From contig JADJYW010000012.1 of the NCBI GenBank assembly GCA_016719605.1, positions 275,487-339,486 on the forward strand: DNA of 64,000 nucleotides, given 5' to 3'. The stretch is from Lewinellaceae bacterium (GTDB taxonomy: Bacteria > Bacteroidota > Bacteroidia > Chitinophagales > Saprospiraceae). Below, piece by piece: positions 59,001 to 64,000 of this stretch. The position numbers and the translations under genes were made by a program. The number at the start of each line of letters is the position of its first letter. The stretch's first letter is position 1. A model generated the notes under the pieces. That model was not told the origin of the DNA, made no database searches, and saw only the letters and a list, made by a program, of their open reading frames with translations.

Positions 59001-62000
59001 GATGATGCTTCCGTTGGCTGTTGACCAGGTATAAATGATATCCGGCCCGTCTGTGGAAGCACTTGCATCAAGTTCAATTTCCGGGTTGTAACAATTGACG
59101 ACATCAGGCGGGGCAATACTCGCCACAGGCTGATCGAAGTTGGCTTCGATTTGTACAAAATCTTCGGCGGTGCAGCCATTGGCGGTATTGGTCACCACCA
59201 CATAATAAACACCCGGCTGGTTGATGGTCGGCGAGTAGGTATTGGCGCCGCTGAGGATATTACCGGGGTTGGCTGTCCACTGGATAACAAAACCCGGGCC
59301 GCTACTACCCGAGCCTTGCAACTGGAGCGCCGGATTTACACAGTTGAGCAGGTTTTCCGGACCGGCGCTGACGTTGGGGAAATTTTGATTGGAGGTAACA
59401 TTGACGGTGACGGCTCGGGTACAACCATTATCCTCGTTGGTCACGACCAGGGTGTACAAACCCGGCTGATCAATGATCGGGTTGAGGGTGTTTTCACCGG
59501 AGACGATGTTGCCGTTTCCAGTGGTCCATTCGTATGTAAACTCCGGCCCTTGCGAGGAGCCATTGCCGTTGAGCGTGAGTTCCGGGTTTTGGCAAGTTAA
59601 AATTCCCGGCGAACTGGCGATGGCTGTCGGCTGGGCCAAATTGGCCGTGACGGTCACGCTGGAAGTAGCCGTGCAGCCGCTTTCGGTGTTGGTTACCACG
59701 AGGTTATATGTGCCGGGCTGGTTGACGATAGGGTATGGGGAGTTGCCGCCGCCCTGGATATTGCCGGGATTGGCAGTCCAGTTGTAGGTATACTCCGGCC
59801 CCTGCGACGAGCCACCGGCATCAAGGTCAATAACAGGGTTGTAGCAATTGATGACCAAGGGTGGTTCGATCACTGCTACCGGCACATCAAAATTGGCATT
59901 GATCGTGACTTCGTCCGTGCTGGTACATCCGTTGGCGGTATTCGTGACGACCAAGGTGTAGGTACCCGCCTGGTTGACCGTAGGGGAATAGGTGTTTCCG
60001 CCGCTGACGATGTTGCCGGGACTGGCTGTCCACTGGATCGTGAATCCAGGGCCGCTACTGCCGGAACCTTGGATTTGCAAGGCAGGCTGTACGCAGGTAA
60101 GCGTCAGTTCCGGCCCGGCATCGGCATTGGGGTTATTTTGGTTGGAGTTGACATTCACTGTAGTCGAACTCGTACAGCCGTTGAGTTGGTTGGTTACGAC
60201 AAGTGTGTACGAGCCGGCCGCGTCAATGACGGGGTTGAGGGTTGTTTCGCCGCTAACGATATTGCCGTTTCCGGTCGTCCATTCGTATGTAAATTCGGGC
60301 CCTTGCGAGGAGCCGTTTCCGTTGATGGTCAGCTCCGGGTCCTGGCAAGTAAGCAGCGGCGGCGTAACGGCAGCGGCCACAGGTGGCGTCAGGTTGGAGG
60401 TAACAGTCACGCTGGACGTAGCGGTGCAGCCGTTGTCGGTGTTGGTTACGGTAATCGTGTAGGTTCCGGCCTGGTTGACGGTTGGGTTGGTGGAGTTGCT
60501 GCCGCCGGTAATGTTGCCGGGGCCGGCCGACCAGTTATAGGTAAATTCGGGGCCTTGGGAGGAGCCGCCGGCATCAATATCAATAGTGGGGTTATTACAA
60601 TCCACAACCAATGGTGGCTCGATCACAGCCACTGGCGGGTCGAAATTGGAGTCAATAGTAACTTCGTCGGTACTGGAGCAGCCGTTGTTGGTGTTGGTCA
60701 CGACCAAAACGTAGGTTCCGGGCTGGTTGATCGTCGGCGAGTAGGTATTGCCACCGCCGGTGATGTTGCCCGGGTTGGCTGTCCACTGGATCACGATGCC
60801 GTTCCCGCTGCTGCCGGAACCTTGAATTTGCAGGTTGGGATTGCTGCAATTCAATGTTAATTCCGGTCCGGCATCGGCATCGGGGTAATTCTGGTTGCTG
60901 TTCACATTGACGGTGGTCGAACTCGTACAGCCGTTGGCGTTGTTGGTGACCACCAGGGTGTAGGAGCCGGCCTCATCAATGACGGGGTTGAGGGTGGTTT
61001 CGCCGCCGACAATATTGCCGGGGTTGGCGGTCCATTCGTAGGTAAAATCCGATCCTTGCGAGGAGCCGTTTCCGTTGATGGTCAGTTCCGGGTTGGCGCA
61101 GGTGAGCAAGGGTGGCGTGACGGCTACGGCTACGGGCGGGGTCAGGTTGGAGGTAACGGTCACGCTGGCCGTTGTTGTGCAACCGCTGTCGGTATTGGTG
61201 ATGGTGACGGTGTAGGTTCCGGCCTGGTTGACGGTTGGGTTGGTGGAGTTGCCGCCGCCGGTAATGTTGCCCGGGCCGGCCGACCAGTTGTAGGTAATTT
61301 CCGGCCCCTGGGAGGAGCCGCTGCCGTCAATTTCAATGGTCGGGTTGTTGCAATCCACAACGATGGGCGGTTCGATAACGGCTACGGGTGTGTCGAAGTT
61401 TTCGGAAATGGTGACTTCGTCGGTGCTGGAGCAGCCGTTGTTGGTGTTGGTGACCACCAAAACGTAGGTACCGGCCTGGTTGATCGTGGGCGAATAGGTA
61501 TTTCCGCCGCTGGTGATGTTGCCCGGATTAGCTGTCCACTGGATTACAATGCCGTTTCCGCTGCTGCCGGAACCCTGGAGTTGCAGGTTGGGTGTGGTGC
61601 AATTTACGGTCAGATCCGGCCCGGCATCGGCATCGGGGTTGTCCTGGTTCGAGGTTATATTTACGGTCGTTGAACTGGTACAACCATTGGCATTATTGGT
61701 CACCACCAACGTGTAGGAACCGGCCTCGTCAATGACGGGGTTGAGCGTCGTTTCTCCGCCGACAATATTGCCGGGGTTAGCGGTCCATTCGTATGTAAAA
61801 TCCGGCCCTTGCGAGGAGCCGTTTCCGTTGATGGTCAGTTCCGGGTCCTGGCAGGTGAGTGGCGGCGGCGTGACGGCCACGGCTACGGGCGGCGTGAGGT
61901 TGGCAGTGACGGTCACGCTGGCTGTTGCCGTACAATTATTATCGGTATTGGTTACGGTAATCGTATAGGTACCGCCGGCATCAATGGTCGGATTGGTGGT

Positions 62001-64000
62001 ATTTCCGCCGCTGACGATATTGCCGCCTCCGCCGGCCGACCAGTTGTAGGTAATGTTGCCCCCCTGCGAGGAGCCGCCGGCATCGAGATCCAGTTCCGGC
62101 AAATTACAATCCACAACCGGAGGCGGTTCAATGGTCGCTACAGGCGGTGTGACATCGCCGCTCACGGTCACCGTCGCCTCGGCAGTGCAGCCGTTGTTGG
62201 TGTTGGTAACTGATATGGTGTAGGTTCCGGCCTGGTTGACCTGCGGATTGAGCGTGTTGGTGCAGCAGGTGAAATTGCCGCCGTTGGTAGTCCATTCGAA
62301 GGTAAAACCGTTGCCGTTGGAGGAGCCGTTGCCGTTCAGGGTGATCGTTGGCATATTGCAGCCGATTTCCTGCGGCGTATTGATGACGGCGATGGGTGGT
62401 GTCAGATTTTCCACCACGGTGACCGACACCGTTGCGGTGCAGCCATTGTCGTTATTGGTTACGGTGAGGGTGTAGGTACCCCCTGCGTTGACTTCGGGCC
62501 CAAGCGTTGTTTCGCAGCAAACCAGCCCCGGGCCATTCCATTCGTAGGTAAAATTTGGTCCTTGGGAAGAGCCGTTGCCATTGATTGTAACCTCCGAATT
62601 GATACAGTTGATCTGATCCGGCGCGGTTGCTACGGCTACGGGCGGGGTCAGGTTCGAGGTGATGGTAACCGATGCGGTGACCGTACAATTGTTGGCATCC
62701 GATACCGTCACGGTGTAGGTTCCTCCGGTGCTAAAAGTCGGGTTTTGACCTCCAGAGCCTCCGCTCCAGTTGAAATTGTACCCGGGTGTGCCACCATTTA
62801 CATCCACGTCGGCACTGCCGCTGGGATTGTTGCAGTCTATGTTGCCGGTATTATTGGCTGTGGCGGTCAACTGAGGCGGTTCGGTCAGTACAATGGTTTC
62901 TTCGGCGGTGCAGCCCTGACCGTTGGTAGCCGTCACGGTATAAGTGCCGGGGGCGAGCCCTGTTTGGTTGGGGCCGGAATTGCCATTGCTCCAGGCGTAG
63001 GTGAACGGCCCGTTGCCGCCGGTAGCGGTTGCTTGCGCAGAACCGCCATTGACACCAAAACAGGGCGGATCGGTGGCATTGACGGTCAGGTCAACCGTGA
63101 CCTCGCTGAGCACAACCGTACCGGTAGCGGTACCCGGACAACCGGTTTGGGACTCCACACTGACCAGCGAGTAGGTGCCGGGGTCGCTAACCGTGTAGGT
63201 AACCGGGCTGTTTGTAAACGTCAGTGTTTCGACGGTGCCGTTGTTGTCAATTTCAACGGTCCAGGGGCCAATACCCGTGAACGTGAGGGTGAGGTCAACC
63301 GAGGGCGTCTGGCCGGCACAAAAAACACCCGCACCGGTTAGGTTAGCGGTAGGCGCCGGTTCCAGGGTGACGGTGGCCTCGGCAGTAGCGGTTTCGCCAC
63401 AATCGTCAGTGACCGTCACGGTGTAGGTATTGGTGCCGGGGGTGTTGACGGTAAGCGACTCGGTGGTGGCACCCGTATTCCATTCGTATGTGAGTGGCGG
63501 CACACCCGGACTCAGGATATTGGGCGTGAGGGTCGTACTGGGCACCCCACAGAGTTCTATATCCTCCAGTTCTACTTCGAGGGGGTCTTTGTCGTCAATG
63601 ACAAATGTCATTTCCTGATCATCGCAAGAGCAAGGGTTGCTGAGCGTGATTATGATCGTTTCCTGCCCTTCGATGATCAGATCGTTAAAAACATTGACCG
63701 GGATATTGATAAAAGAGGCGCCGGCAGGGATCGTAACCGAAGTGGGTAGCGGCTCGTAATCGTCGCCCGATGTGGCGGTGCCACTAATTGTAAAGTTGAT
63801 CGTCAGCGGTTCGTTGATATCACCGCCTGCGCGGACGAAACGAATAAAGCCGCCATTGCAGCCCTCAATCACATAATCAAATCCGGCGGGGTAAACCGGG
63901 CCTGCCTTGACAACACCGCCGGCGTTGAAGGAGTTGGCTTTCAGGAAAACGGCGGAAAAAAGCGCCGCGTCGGCAATATCGGCGATAGCGAGTTTGATGT
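53068..64000 (-). CDS. Giant PKD-repeat surface protein with gliding-motility-associated C terminus (5' partial, one frameshift)
   Basis: At least 3,640 residues, open at the right edge. In protein order: a choice-of-anchor L-like end (IKLAIADIADAALFSAVFLK), a Calx-beta domain (RFVRAGGDINEPLTINFTIS, ATSGDDYEPLP), PKD-like domains, a SprB-type repeat (GGNGPFTYAWSNGNSGPNQT), then about 35 domains of about 83 residues each with a conserved early cysteine and late NGCT motif, and finally a CHU_C/gliding-motility-associated type B T9SS domain (AISPNKEDGKNDVFLLF, LQIYDRWGNQVFYKENIEPN). The frame breaks once near 58843. Such proteins are exported by T9SS and act as adhesins or in gliding. Confidence 0.9.
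53860..62650 (-). repeat. Array of about 35 tandem PKD-like domain repeats
   Basis: Units of about 250 bp (about 83 residues) follow one another through the giant gene. Each encodes an L/I-T/N-C motif, a GSGSSxGxxFxYxW segment, NIVSGxxTLxPxVxxxGTYTL and a terminal NGCT. Nineteen units lie in the 53.8-58.6 kb part and sixteen in the 58.6-62.65 kb part, counted by the cysteine motif. Confidence 0.9.
58875..61885 (-). repeat. Higher-order repeat: four copies of a three-domain block (about 750 bp)
   Basis: Within the array the domains cycle in the order A (LTCQDPELTINGNGSSQG...GCTSSTTVN), B (NCTTPNLQLQGSGSSG...GCSSTDEVT), C (VVDCNNPTIEIDGSGSSQ...GCTTTASVT). Equivalent A positions fall at about 59.42, 60.17, 60.92 and 61.67 kb, a spacing of about 750 bp. 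Confidence 0.85.

Noticed and set aside
53860..62650. Regular repeats considered as a CRISPR-like array
   Set aside because: The period is about 250 bp, the repeats are protein-coding and diverged, and no cas gene is present.

Overview
The window looks like a chromosomal segment of a free-living member of the Bacteroidota, probably a Saprospiria/Chitinophagia-type lineage (inference). Supporting signs: a SusC/SusD pair; many secreted proteins with type IX secretion (T9SS) C-terminal sorting domains; a giant PKD-repeat protein with a gliding-motility-associated C-terminal domain; a short (289-residue) principal sigma factor; promoter-like boxes of the Bacteroidota form TAnnTTTG; and a DUF1800/DUF1501 pair. 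No phage, insertion sequence, CRISPR array or integrase was recognised.

Layout. 1-7.4 kb: a carbohydrate-uptake locus with the tail of a GH3-like beta-glucosidase, SusC, SusD and a convergent membrane-anchored LuxR-type regulator. 7.5-11.4 kb: a START-domain protein behind a 72-bp tandem repeat, a UbiD-family decarboxylase and a secreted SUMF1-like protein. 11.4-12.3 kb: a PIN toxin with a small partner and a possible relic of a second gene. 12.3-14.1 kb: a compact set of metal-binding envelope proteins (His-tailed HMBD lipoprotein, exported HMA protein, MbnP-like T9SS protein). 14.1-19.9 kb: ftsE, dapB, a choice-of-anchor B protein and an OmpR-type two-component pair. 20-26.7 kb: a DUF2231-like membrane protein, a ferritin-like/VIT1 transporter, yraN, an RNA methyltransferase, and DUF1501/DUF1800. 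27-35.4 kb: large secreted proteins, an MsbA-like exporter and small membrane proteins. 35.5-39.4 kb: rocD, tRNA-Arg and a P-type ATPase. 39.5-46.4 kb: a HYR-type secreted protein and pbpC. 46.5-52.9 kb: rpoD, coaX, an outer-membrane protein, an orphan thiopeptide/lanthipeptide-dehydratase-C protein, initiator tRNA-Met, galT and galK. 53-64 kb: one giant minus-strand gene running off the right edge.

Two cross-cutting observations matter. First, many genes (dapB, pbpC, an rlmL-like gene, a sensor kinase, a P-type ATPase and several T9SS proteins) are split by single-base indels, often at short homopolymers. Loss of dapB and pbpC together is implausible, so assembly or sequencing indels are the likeliest cause; I annotate these genes across the breaks. 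Second, several intergenic gaps hold strong inverted or tandem repeats with similar words (for example TCTGCG...GCGGTGAAAA), one of which runs into a coding end.

The best candidates for new biology are the HMBD/HMA/MbnP metal-binding cluster, the orphan dehydratase-C protein, and the three-domain higher-order repeat inside the giant adhesin-like protein.
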